From Neostapfia colusana (Eukaryota; Streptophyta; Magnoliopsida; Poales; Poaceae): a DNA stretch of 64,000 nt. The stretch is taken from the NCBI GenBank assembly GCA_030760725.1, contig JASWHV010000008.1, positions 46,076,057 to 46,140,056 of the forward strand, written 5' to 3'. The position numbers and the translations under genes were made by a program. Below the pieces are notes generated by a model that worked only from the letters and a program-made list of their open reading frames with translations, was not told the origin of the DNA and made no database searches. This document shows positions 51,301 to 62,572 of the stretch, piece after piece (position 1 is the first letter of the stretch; each line of letters opens with the position of its first letter).

Positions 51301-51564
51301 GCCGTGATTCTCCGGTTCCATGCTGCTAGTGTGTAGCATCTCCGGGCTGGACGGCTGCACTTTTACATAGTTAGGATGAGATGCTACTTATGTATATTAC
51401 TTCCGCTGTATAAATAAGTTTTGTAAAAAGACTTCCACTGTTTTATATCAAATAAAAGTTTGTATGTTGTTCTTTAATCTTTTCATGTGTGCTGTTGGGT
51501 GACGCATCGCACGGCACCACCCTATGCAATCCTGTAGTGGGTGAACCTTGGGGTGGTCCCCACA
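48389..51564 (+). repeat. E3 5' LTR (3176 bp)
   Basis: TGTGAAATCCCC...GTGGTCCCCACA. AT-rich U3 to 48950, GC-rich zone 49000-50070, AT-rich 50080-50460, then the block shared with E1 (GTGTCGATTGAGGACCGAG at 50470). It is shorter than E1 and E2 LTRs because the exon-2 region is missing. Open frames in the GC-rich zone (for example 48965-49648) are Ser/Pro/Arg-rich and unsupported. Confidence 0.85.
51222..51307 (+). other. Predicted terminal exon of E3 LTR gene
   Basis: After GAGCTGTATGCAG the sequence is open in phase 1 to TGA 51305-51307. It reads ESYEEGSDDEAMPPSG, then ELEPCTPP at the end. E1's equivalent has PEEETEPQEG and WESCTPPC. Shared phase, acidity and CTPP ending support a real exon. 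The upstream exon 2 is deleted in this copy. Confidence 0.45.
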
Positions 51565-51568
51565 GACG

Positions 51569-51580
51569 TGGTATCGGAGC
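51569..51580 (+). promoter_or_regulatory. E3 primer-binding site
   Basis: TGGTATCGGAGC four bases (GACG) after the LTR; one mismatch to the initiator Met tRNA site used by A, B and C. Confidence 0.88.
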
Positions 51581-53331
51581 CGCATTGGGAATTGCACGCT
51601 CGAAAAGAGCTTATTTTGAAAACTAAGTAGTCCAGTGAGAATTAGTCATTAAGCCCACAAAAGGTCTATGATAGTACTAGTTATGATGGTGGAAAGCTAA
51701 CATATTTGTTATACATTCTGTAACGCTGCTCCCACGTCAGGTAAGAGGTAAGGTACTCCACCGCAAGCGGATCAATTGCGGTAACTCGCCATACGAGCAA
51801 TAGTATGGAATGGTATACCGTGGCTTGGCATGGTAGTTAATATGAGTCTCTGAACCTCTCCATGGTTCTGAGAGCATATGAAAACGATGATCTCCAGCGT
51901 GCTTTAGGCAAAAGTGAGAATACCCCATCGTGTGGTAAGCAACATGATAGTATTCAACTCTTGAACGTTCAATGTTCAAAGGGCCATACACAGCGCTCGC
52001 CATCGGCGTGCCTCAACGGTCATGAGGCAGTAGGTGGTATCCGTTGGGTTGATAAAATTCCCAACCGTGACGACCCGTTCGCGCTCTACTCGGGTTCCCC
52101 GTCGTGTGGTGTGAAAACACGACCATGTACCTTGAGACGTGGCTTGACTCAAGAACGAACCGTATGGCAATGATACTGACCGTATGTTTTTACTATGATA
52201 TGGAACTGCCTGAAATGTCAAAAACCTTTGTGTGCACCATTGTTGTGTGTTCTTCTGAAGGTACATTAACCACGTTAGCGCATGACGTGTAGAAACCGTT
52301 TGTGAGTGACGTCTTTAGTTCCACCATTTGACACGTATATGCCGGGATACCGGTTTAAGATTTTTCTTTGGTGAGGAAACGTAGTACAGAGACTGCATAA
52401 AAGTTTATTTTCAAAGAAAAGAGTGGAAGTGAAGTTTAGGATTCCATTTAGGGGGTATTGAACTTCCATATTGAACTAAGAGTCAATTGGAAGTATAAGT
52501 TCAATCTCAAAAACTTAGGAACAACCTCCCCTGTTTTCGGCAAAAAAATTTCTGAATTTGAACAGGGCATAACTTAAGATTGGTTGAACCAATGGAGGTG
52601 TGTGATACCATTCTGGAAAGGTTTTGAAGTCCTCTACAACTTTTCTGTACAGATCCAGAACAAAATCTCCCTCCAAATGGATGAAAATCTCAGAAGAGTA
52701 GGTACTGCCCAGAAACAGGACAGACCAAAAGGCTCTCTGGAATTTTCTGTATTTCAACCACAACTTCCTGCAGAAAAATCTCCAAGGGTCAAGCAAGACA
52801 CCGTTGGAAAGTACAGGAAATTTTCTACAACTTTGTTGTTGAACTCTAGTCTAGATTTTGCTTCTAATGTGGTAAAAACTGTTGAATTATACGGACTGGT
52901 CAGCTGGACCATAAGCTGGACAGTAAGCACCATGTTGAAGTGTTTCAACCAAAACACTTAGTTTCACAACTCGACGCCCAGTGGCTGTTGTAAAACAGCG
53001 AGTTGGAGTCGAAAAGTTTATGCATGCAACATATCATTTGAGCGGGTACATGTTTGGGTCCAGTGCAATAGCGAGAAATTATGCATACTAACACACTTAA
53101 CATCCAGTGGCAACCCACGATGGTCGAAATGAACTTTTAACCCCTAAAGTTCAATACTTTAGAACTCGATCGGGTGACACGTTCCAGGGATGTATATGTT
53201 GCATAAAGTTTATACATTATCCATATGTGTGACTGTTGTGCGTACTGTTTATTCCATTCTCGCATTACTATTGTATAGACTGGATGAAGTAAACCAACAT
53301 GTGCTGATCATTTGAATGATCTGAATGCAGA
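51581..53331 (+). other. E3 leader between primer site and gag
   Basis: About 1.75 kb. No aORF like that of A, B and C is present. A 103-codon frame at 51862-52173 shows no recognisable motif and begins with GTG-type context, so I leave it uncalled. The end (CATAAAGTTTATAC, then GTGACTGTTGTGCG) matches E1's leader near 140-180. The final ATCTGAATGCAG looks like a splice acceptor one base before the Gag ATG. Confidence 0.6.
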
Positions 53332-53606
53332 ATGGTGCGGACACGTTTAACGCAAGAGGAGGGAGGTCCGAGTCAAGTTCGTGGTGATGAGTCTCCACCT
53401 CCGGAGCAGACCACGACGCAGCAGCAACCACCTCCTCCACCGCCAGAAATTCCAAGGAATCTTGCGGAGGTACTCGCTGCAGTGCTCGGCTCGCGCGACG
53501 AGCAAATCGAGTTGCTGCGGATGCTAGTCCAGCAGAATGCGTCCCATCAGGGAGGACGCCAAGACAATGGGCAACGCTAGCACCAACAAAGTACGTATTC
53601 AGAATT
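53332..53606 (+). pseudogene. gag: E3 Gag N-terminus, cut by Gypsy C
   Basis: ATG 53332 begins MVRTRLTQEEGGPSQ; Gln and Pro runs follow (TTTQQQPPPPPPEIP), like the N-terminus of E1. TAG 53578-53580 interrupts it, then HQQSTYSEF aligns with SSYSDF of E1 before C starts at 53607. The remainder of Gag is expected beyond the window. The bases GAATT (53602-53606) are the expected left target duplication of C. Confidence 0.82.
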
Positions 53607-56600
53607 TGTAACACCCCAAAACCTGTTAAGAGGGGAACTTCAAATTTTTTGGACGTATTGCATGGGGTGCAGAAATTCAAATTCAAATTGGAATTCAAAT
53701 TCAAATCAAAACAGAAAAGAAAAGGAAAAAGAAAAAGAAAAAGAAAAACCCCACCGGCCAGTGGGCCGAAACCCACCAGCCGGCCCAATCTCCCCGCGCC
53801 AGCCCCAAACCCGCGTCCCTCTCTTCCTCTCACTGACAAACGGGGCCCGCATGTCATCCCTCACCTCCCGCACACCCGGCCGACCCCGGGACTCTTCTCG
53901 CACCCGAATCCAAACCACCTCCGAAAAACCGCGCCAACAGCCCGATCTTCGGCCCCGGACGCTGCTATTTGACCAAGCCGATCCTCCGCCGCCTCCCCTT
54001 GTGAAATTCCCGGAAAGAAACTCGCCGAATCCCCCCGCGCGCTCCACTTTTCTCTCCGGTGAGAACCAAAGCTTCGATCACCGTTTTCTTTCGATCCTTG
54101 CTCGAGTTTTCTGATCTAACACCCCGATCATGTTCCACCGCCTCCGGGGAGTCACACAGGTGAAGAAAACCCGGTGTTTTGCACCTCAAACGCAGCACTG
54201 GCGAGCACCGCCGCTATTTCATCTCGGACCTCGCCGCCGACCGCCTTCCAGGGCCTCCGAGCTCAAGAAAAACCCCGAGGTGAGATCCCCGACCTCCCCT
54301 CTACTGTTCTATGCCATGAAATCCATGTTTTAGGAAGTATAGACGAAAATCCGAAGATCTCCGGCGAGATCGCCGCCTCCCGCCGCCGCGTGCCGCCGGG
54401 CAGCGCCGCCCGCGCACGGGGTGACGTGGCCCCCTGAGGCCCGTCCATTTTAAATCGTGCGATTCCTATAAGATCTAACCCGTACCGCTTCGTGTTATAA
54501 TCTCAGCCGTCTATTTTAAATCGGACGGTCCACATCAGCCCCGCGTTATAAAAGCTGGGATTCTTACGTGCTACCCCCTGGGGATCTCGGAAAACATGAG
54601 CTAGCCCCGGAAACTTCTGATCTAGCCACTGGAACTTCAGAAATTCGTGTAAATCCATTTAAAAATCAGTTTTAGCTCCTGGACTTAATAAAAATTAGGA
54701 AAACCCCTCTGTTATGTGTAGTTAGACCCCTGGAAATTTATGAAATAATAAATTAGACCGTGTAGTAGGGTGGATTTACCTTTTTGACGCTATATGATAT
54801 TAAATTCAGAAATTTGAATATGTGATTAGGATTTAAATTTAAAAGGTGAGGCAAACACATTGTAAATTCAAATTTAAACTCTCCTAGCACTTGGAAAACT
54901 TTAGAATGAGTTAAAAATAGATTTTTAGGCTGAAATGAATCTGTCTAATTGATTGTTCACATTTATTAGTCATAGGGACACATTTTTAGGTTAGGAAATA
55001 ATTCTGAAAAATGGCAAAATAAATTTAAATTAGTTCACATCAGAGGAGAAGTTCAAAAATATATTGTTTAATATTTTAGATCAGAATCTATTCTGTTTAG
55101 ATGATATGCCCTACTATTGAATATTAAAACTCACTTTTAGGCATAGAAAATAAATCTAAAAAATATAGGAAAATGGGTATGCATAATTTGAAAATGATAA
55201 ATGAAGTCTCTAAATCCAAAAACTTCATTTTAGGATTTGGTAGAAGATCTGAAAACCTATTTGGAGTAGGAAATTACCTTTCATGCAAACTTGGTAGCTA
55301 AGATGTGTATTCATTGAATATAAAGAATTTGTTCAAATTGGAAATTCATATATAGTGTGCAAACAGAAATCTGAATACAAAAGTTAGAAATCATATACAT
55401 ATGTTTAAAAGTGCATGCAGGCCAAAAATCAACACATGTAGAGTAACCACAACACTTAGAGATGTGAATGACTTTCATAGGTATGTATGTGTGGTTTGCA
55501 TGAGGTGAAAGTGTGAACTATGTCTTATGGATTGTTGTTTTGTTTTGCTATGTGTATTGGCATGAGTACAACCTGCCCCAGAGCAAGTTCTCCCCTCCAA
55601 GACCAAGACTTTCCATTCTCAGAGCAGCAGGAAGAAAGCAAGTGTTCTTGACCACTTTGATCCTATACTAGGAGGTGTAGATAGAATTATTTGCATTGTC
55701 AATTGAAATATGAAACCCATGTTAGGAAGTTTCCCTAGAATTGCATTACCTTGTTTCCTTGTAGCTTAAGTTGGGATTTATCATGTCATTTATTTATATG
55801 CTTATGCTTAGCTTAGCGATGATTAGAATGGGATAAGTGGGATATGAGATCATCAATTTATTTACCTTACTCTTGAATGAGATATTATGAGTTATGTAGA
55901 GGTAAGGATCGAGGCAAGTTGGATGATTTGGTTGGTGCTGGGTGCACGAGACTCGGGTTTGTGTTTAGTACTTGCCTGGATCCTAAGGACCGGTTCATGG
56001 AGCATGTAACCTGGCTTTACCGTGCCAACCACATGCTGAGAATGGGCAGCTTGGCCAATTAATTAGGTGTATCCCCGGCGTAGTATGGGTGTGTTGGATG
56101 GTGCGGGGAGTAGGTGTCAGCTGGACTACCATATGAACCGCAAGGCTCAAGAGGGGGCCACTGCAGCGGGGTTGGAGCCTCTTGTATGCTATTAGGGGTG
56201 AAACCTCAGTGGGCCCATGCTCATCAGGAATCCGTTTGTAAAGGCTTCGTAGTGATCTCCTGGCTACACACCTGGGAAGTGTGAATGTGGTTCGCGACCA
56301 CTGGCATAATGGAGGTTCTTTTAGTCCACCCGGCAACGGGGGATGAAATCACTACATGTGGGTACAGAGGTGCAAACTCTGCAGAGTCAAAACTGTCATG
56401 ACAGCCATGCTCATGGTCAAGAGCGGCTTGAACTTATTCATGATTAGAGGATGATGACTTTGGTAGTTGAGGATGTTAAGCGGGGAGCTTAACATTGGAA
56501 TTGATGTTATGGTTATTTGATTCTGATGATGGGTTGGGAGATTTGGGACCATTTCACCTGTGTAGTAATGTAGGTGCTTAATAAGCTAAGGTGATAGGTA

Positions 56601-57039
56601 TTAATTGCGTAGTGATTTAACCATGAGTTCAACCTCTCCTTGTTCTGGCCATGCATGACATATCTTTCCCACACTTGCTGAGTACCAACGGTACTCAAAC
56701 TTGCATATTTGTTGGTTTAAATTGCTGCTCAGGTCAAGGGGATGATGTGGTGTTTAATGACCAAGACTTCGGACCCGAAGAAGGATTTTAGGTTCATGGA
56801 GTCCCCCGGGCAACGCCTGTGACGGAGCCCTACAAGATTTATATTCCGCTGCTGTTTTATTTATATGTCATGAACTTATTATCGTCCATCGAGACGTATG
56901 CTATGTAAGACTTATTTATATTCGACACCTGGCTTGTAATAAATGATGCTTCACTATTTGTCATCACATGTATGAGAAAATGATCTTGGCATACATGTGA
57001 TATTCACTCGGTTGTTCTTTGGAGAAACCGGGTGTGACA
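53607..57039 (+). repeat. C 5' LTR (3433 bp)
   Basis: TGTAACACCCC...GGGTGTGACA. A (GAAAAA)n tract at about 53710-53745. The TATA position reads GCTATTTGACC. The block 55900-56500 is much closer to A and B than the first half is. Exon-2-like sequence near 55570-55640 has a one-base loss and AAAGCAAGT at the donor; exon-3-like sequence near 56730 reads GDDVVFNDQDFGPEEGF. Hairpin at 56473-56495. Confidence 0.95.
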
Positions 57040-57043
57040 GAAG

Positions 57044-57055
57044 TGGTATCAGAGC
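57044..57055 (+). promoter_or_regulatory. C primer-binding site (initiator Met tRNA)
   Basis: TGGTATCAGAGC four bases after the LTR. Confidence 0.92.
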
Positions 57056-57251
57056 CAAGGTTGCTCGTAGGAACGTGGACCTAGGTAGAAATGGACGTAT
57101 TTAAGGACCCTATTAAAAACTATTTTACAAAGGTGTGGGTTGAAAAGTGTTATTTAACAGGGTCACTTTATTCACCTTGTCCCAACTTTCATTCAAAATA
57201 CAATTTTGTTTAACTCTTATCTAACTTAGTTTTAAATGCTTTATGTTTTAG

Positions 57252-58013
57252 ATGGTTCGCATGATCCGCACCGCCCGCAAGTCCACCGGAGGGTGAGTTC
57301 CTGTAGTTGCCCTTGCCCTGAGAGAGGAGAATCGTCCGGTGACACACCACTCCTACGGATTGGCAGTAGGAGGCTTGTTGCGCCATCTACGGCGTATGCT
57401 CCACGCTGCTGGCAATACGGGCAAGCTAATCATACACTACAGCTCCACCCGGACTATCCGTGAGAAGCGGGAAGAATGGAGTTTAGAAATGAGGATTTTC
57501 CATGAAAATCAGCTGCTCAAGATCCACCGCTCTCCAGCTTGTCGAGCAACACAGGTCGATGCCGAGAAGGATGTCACCTAGGAGGCCATCACCTGCCAGA
57601 GTTACATCTACCGTCGCCACCTGGACAGGACTGAGTACATGTATGTCCTCGAGCGTTAGAGTGGTACAGCGGAGTACAAGTACCCGCCAGTACAGCAGGG
57701 GACTTCCCATGAGCACATGGACCTGTGCTTAGAGGATGCTGCTATGCTCAACACTCAAGAGTGTCAGCAGGAGCTTCATGATGTTCGTGACACCCTGAGT
57801 GAGACTGAGGTGTTGCTTCGAGCCAGCTTGAGGGCGAGAGAAAGAGGAGATGGGAATGAACTGTGTGTCGCCGTGAATGACACATGGACTCCTGACCCCA
57901 GATCACCGGGCGAGCAGCGTCACCACACTTCTCCACCAGCAGCTTCCCCACCCAAAGCGGAGTCAGAGGGCAGCCACAATAATGAGGAAGACCTCGAGGA
58001 GCCAGCTCAGTGA
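57252..58013 (+). pseudogene. C aORF: H3-tail-like protein
   Basis: ATG 57252 follows TTTATGTTTTAG. Starts MVRMIRTARKSTGG, then TGA 57294-57296 (Arg in A and B). Further stops: TAG 57579 (Trp in A and B) and TAG 57657 (Glu in A and B). Otherwise the frame matches A and B throughout, including the coiled coil and the Pro/Ser-acidic tail; two residues are missing near NTQECQQEL. It ends at TGA 58011-58013, a few codons before the end in A and B. None of its lesions is shared with A or B. Confidence 0.8.
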
Positions 58014-58116
58014 TACGAGTCGTGTAGAGTCCTTTCCCATAGTTCAGCAGGTTATCGAGTAGTCGAGTCAATACCTTAGTTAATGGTGTGTTAATGTTTG
58101 GTGTGTGACGTGAGTT

Positions 58117-59808
58117 GTGGAAGCCATGGGCATTTGTCCACAACCTCGTCTTCAGGTTGAAGGAGCTGATCCCATTCACCAAATGCTTGAAAATCAGAAT
58201 CAGCTCATCCAGAGTTTAACTCAAGTGGTGGCCAACTTGCACCAAGTTCCACCTCCACAAGCTGCACCACGCCAACCAAGGTTGAGTGAGTTTCTAGGGA
58301 CTCAACCTCCAAAGTTTGCAAGTGCTGCTGAACCTCTGGAGGCAGATGACTGGCTAAAGACCATTGAGAGCAAGATGAGGATCATACAATGCCAAGGGTA
58401 TGAGAGGGTGCTGTTTGCCTCTCACCAATTGGATGGACCTGCTGCTGATTGGTGGACCGCTTACGTAGCAGCCCATCATGACCCCGAGAACATCACTTGG
58501 GAAGAGTTCAAGCGCAGTTTCCGCAACCATTATATACCAAGGGGTGAACTCAAAAACAAGAGGAAGGAGTTCTTGGGACTGCAGCAAGGAAACATGACTG
58601 TGAGGGAATACCTCACTAAGTTCACCCAACTATCCCGTTATGCACCACGGGACATCGAAACTGATGAGCAGAAACAAGACTGCTTTGTGGAAGGGCTTAC
58701 TGCGGAGATGCAGTGTGCAATGTCCTCCAACGAGTATGAAAGCTTCGAAAAGATATTAGACAGAGCATTTGTTGTGGAGAAGAAGCTGAAGGCCTTGGAA
58801 AATGAAAACAAGAGGAAGGCGGGATGGTCACACCAAGCCTCGGGTAGCAACACACGCCCACGACTGATGCAGCCACCCGCAGGGCAGACGAGCCGTACTG
58901 TGGTACCCTACTCAGCACCGAGAGGGTACAACCCGAATTTCAGGCCTCCGTCAGCACCAGCACAGCCACAACGTCAGTTTGTACAGCAGCCTCGTCCCAC
59001 ATATCAACCTCGACCAGCAGTGCAAGGACCACAGAACCAACCACAAGACAACAAAGGCCAGGCACCTAAGGTTGGGGTGCAATGCTTCAACTGTGGTGAA
59101 GTGGGGCACTACGCCCATAAGTGCCCAAAGAAGAAGCCCATGCCGCCACCACAGCAGAATGTGATGCAAGGACGGGTGAACCATGTGACCATGGAGGAAG
59201 CGCAAGAGGCACCTGACGTGGTAATTGGTAACTTTCCTGCCAATTTACACATTGCAACCCTGTTGTTTGATTCTAGTGCTACCCACTCATTCATTGCTCA
59301 AGGGTTTGTTAAGAAGCATGATCTACCAACAACTCAAATGGACCATATGCTAGAAGTAAACTCTCCAGGGGGAGAGATAAGGACAAGACAAGTGTGTCCC
59401 AAGGTGAATCTAGACATTAATGGGGTAGTATTTACTGCCAACCTCATAGTGATAGATTCACAAGGGATAGATATTAATTTGGGTATGGATTGGTTGACCA
59501 AACATAAAGGAATCATCCATTGTTCGACAAGAATGGTGGAACTAACTCACCCTAGTGGCACAAGAGTAATGTTCATAACCATACAAGAACCTAGGAGGGA
59601 CATTAAACTCAATCAAGTTGAGGTGGAAGTGGAGGAGATCAGCATCATCAGGGAATACCCAGATGTTTTTCCGGAGGAGTTACCAAGTATGCCCCCCGAT
59701 CGTGAAGTGGAATTCGCGATTGAGCTAGTGCCTGGAACAACTCCGATATACAAGAGACCCTATCGGATGGACTCCAAACAGCTGGAAGAACTCATGGAAC
59801 ATTTATGA
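58117..59808 (+). pseudogene. gag: C Gag and protease, gag start deleted
   Basis: Homology to A and B Gag begins only at about 58158 (VEGADPIHQMLENQ). The acceptor, ATG and first about 35 codons are missing: ACAACCTCGTCTT joins to GTTGAAGGAGC, deleting about 290 bases present in A (about 13077-13355). The upstream open codons are fortuitous. Capsid motifs and zinc knuckle C-F-N-C...H...C (about 59081-59125) are intact. The protease triad reads Asp-Ser-Ser: codon 59275-59277 is AGT where A and B have Gly. NLGMDWL replaces ILGMDWL. It ends at TGA 59806-59808 (Arg in B). Confidence 0.9.
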
Positions 59809-61242
59809 GAATTGACAGAGAAGGGGTATATTCGTCCTAGTTCCTCACCATGGGGAGCTCCAGTGATATTTGTGCCCAAGAAGGACGGAACCCTAAGGTT
59901 GTGCATAGACTACCGTGCGTTGAATGAAGTAACCATCAAGAACATGTACCCATTACCCCGCATTGAAGACTTGTTTGATCAGTTGAGGGGAGCTTGTGTG
60001 TTCTCGAAAATTGATCTCAGGTCGGGATACCACCAACTTAAGATAAGGCAAACAGATATTCCAAAGACAGCTTTCGTATCTCGGTACGGACTGTATGAAT
60101 ACACCGTCATGCCTTTCGGGCTAACTAATGCCCCGGCATACTTCATGTATCTCATGAACAAGGTATTCATGGAATATCTGGACAAATTTGTGGTGGTTTT
60201 CATTGATGACATTCTCGTCTTCTCCAAAGATGAAGAAGAACATGAGGAACATCTAAGGTTGGTGTTGCAAAAGCTGAGAGAACACCAACTACATGCCAGG
60301 TTGAGCAAGTGTGAGTTCTGTCTGAAGAGAGTTCCCTTCTTAGGACATATAATCTCGGAGGGAGGAATCTCCGTAGATCCCGCCAAGATCGAGGATGTAC
60401 AGAAGTGGAAGACCCCTGAGAATGTCGGGGAAGTTCGAAGCTTCTTAGGATTGGCTGGGTATTATCGACGGTTTATCGAGGGTTTCTCCAAGATTTCGAG
60501 ACCCCTCACCAAATTGTTGGAGAAGGGAATCACATTCACATGGACACCGCAGTGCGAGACGAGTTTTCAAGAGCTGAAGAAAAGAACGACAACAGCCCCA
60601 GTGCTAGTTATGCCAGATATGCAGAAGAACTTTTCGGTGTACTGCGATGCCTCTGGAAACGGGTTGGGATGTGTTCTCATGCAAGAGGGGCATGTCGTGG
60701 CTTATGCGTCCCGGCAGCTCCAGAAACACGAGAAGAACTATCCTACGCATGACCTAGAGCTAGCCGTATTGGAACACGCGTTGAAGATTTGGCAGCATTA
60801 CTTGATGGGGAAGAGGACAGAGATATATACGGATCATAAGAGCTTAAATTATATTTTCACACAGCCAGATCTCAACCTCAGACAAAGGAGATGGTTAGAG
60901 CTAATCCACGACTTTGATGTGGGCATCAATTATCATCCTGGGAAAGTGAACGTCGTGGCAGATGCTTTAAGTCGGAAGGTGCAGGTCAATGGGTTGAGCT
61001 TGAAGGACATGCCTACAGAATTGAAGGAAGAGGTTATTAAACTCAATCTATGTCCGGTGAATAGTGGTGAAGCCATCGCCATGGAAGTGGACTCCACATT
61101 AGAGCAAGATATACGCAACGGTCAAAAGACTGATGAGAAGATACAAGAAATCAGAGAACTCATCAACGATAATAAAGCCCCTAATTTAAGAGAGGATGAA
61201 CAAAGGTACGGTGTGGCACGGGAAAAGAATCTGTGTGCCTGA
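59809..61242 (+). pseudogene. pol: C reverse transcriptase, RNase H, integrase start
   Basis: Same frame after TGA. RT motifs complete (IDYRALNEVTIKN, KIDLRSGYHQ, FGLTNAP, FIDD near 60200). RNase H has YCDASGNGLGC, TDHKSLNY and YHPGKVNVVADALSR. The spacer follows to an extra base near 61205 (CAAAGGTACGG; B has CAAGGAACGG), which throws the frame out to a stop at 61242. Confidence 0.9.
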
Positions 61243-61879
61243 AGTGAAGGAGATCCGTGAATTGATTTTGAAGGAGGCTCATGATTCCGACTATTCAATT
61301 CATCCTGGAAGTACGAAGATGTATCATGACCTCAAGAGAAGATATTGGTGGTATGGAATGAAGCGAGATGTCACGGAACATGTTGCCCTATGTGACACAT
61401 GTCAGTTGGTGAAAGCAGAACATCAACGACCCACGGGATTATTGCAACCACTAAAAATGCCTGAATGGAAATGGGAAGAAATCGGTATGGATTTCATAGT
61501 GGGACTACCTAGGACCCAATCAGGATATGATTCAATATGGGTCATCATCGACAGGCTAACCAAGGTAGCTCATGTCATCCCCGTGAAAGAAAGCTACAGC
61601 AGATCCAAATTGGCAGAATTATACATGTCAAGGATCGTGTGTTTCCATGGAGTGCCAAAGAAGATAATGTCAGATCGAGGAACACAGTTCACCTCAAGGT
61701 TCTGGCAGAAGTTACATGAAACCATGGGAACTCATCTGAATTTTAGTTCTGCCTATCATCCCCAGACTGACGGACAGACGGAAAGAACCAATCAGATCCT
61801 TGAGGATATGTTGAGAGCGTGTGCGCTCAAGAACAATAGGAGTTGGGATAAGAACTTACCGTATGCGGAGTTCTCCTAG
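61196..61879 (+). pseudogene. pol: C integrase finger and catalytic core
   Basis: Resumes in the shifted frame: GTVWHGKRICVPEVKEI, SIHPGSTKMYHDL, HVALCDTCQLVKAEHQ; Asp in GMDFIVGLP, Asp in MSDRGTQF, Glu in QTERTNQ. All three DDE residues are present. TAG 61877-61879 replaces Tyr in FSYNNSYQ. Confidence 0.9.
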
Positions 61880-62527
61880 AACAACAGCTATCAGGCTAGT
61901 ATGAAGATGTCACCATTTGAGGCTTTGTATGGGAGGAAGTGCAGAACTCCCCTATTTTGGAACCAAACGGGGGAAAGTAAAGTGTTTGGGCCCGAAGTAT
62001 TACAAGAAGCCGAGGTGAAAGTGAGGGAAATCCTCAACAACTTGAGGATAGCACAGACACGACAAAAGAGCTATGCCGATGTACGGAGAAGAGAGCTTGT
62101 TTTCAACGTGGGGGACTATGTCTACCTCAAGGTGTCCCCTATCCGAGGACTTCGTCGGTTCAAGGTAAAAGGGAAGTTATCACCTCGATACATCGGACCA
62201 TTTCAGATTCTGGAGAGGAAAGGCGAAGTGTCATATCAACTGGAACTACCGGCTCGCCTATCGGATGTGCACGATGTATTCCATGTGTCACAGCTCAAGA
62301 AATGTCTGAGGACGTCTAAAAAGATGTTACCCATGAATGAGGTTGACGTAGGAGAGGATCTGTCTTATGCCAAGCAACCGGTCAAGATTTTGGAGACAAT
62401 GGAACGCCTCACAAGAAATAAAAGAATCCGGATGTGCAAGGTGCAGTGGAAGCATCACTCGGAAGAGGGAGCCACATGGGAGCGAGAAGACGAGCTTAAG
62501 GCACAGTTTCCGGAATTGTTTTCCTAG
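61880..62527 (+). pseudogene. pol: C integrase C-terminus and chromodomain-like tail
   Basis: Same frame. MSPFEALYGRKCRTPLFW, NVGDYVYLKVSPIRG, RYIGPFQI, HVSQLKKCLRTSKKMLP, then VKILETMER and CKVQWKHHSEEGATWERE to PELFS, TAG 62525-62527. One change in the aromatic-box neighbourhood (EEGATW for EEEATW). Confidence 0.9.
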
Positions 62528-62558
62528 AACCACCACTCTCGAGGACGAGATTTCTTTT

Positions 62559-62572
62559 AAGGTGGGTAGAGC
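62559..62572 (+). promoter_or_regulatory. C polypurine tract, altered
   Basis: AAGGTGGGTAGAGC: one T interrupts the six-G run of A and B, which may weaken plus-strand priming. Confidence 0.85.

Noticed and set aside
51862..52173. 103-codon frame in E3 leader as an aORF equivalent
   Set aside because: No similarity to aORF, no acceptor before its start, no coiled coil or acidic tail.
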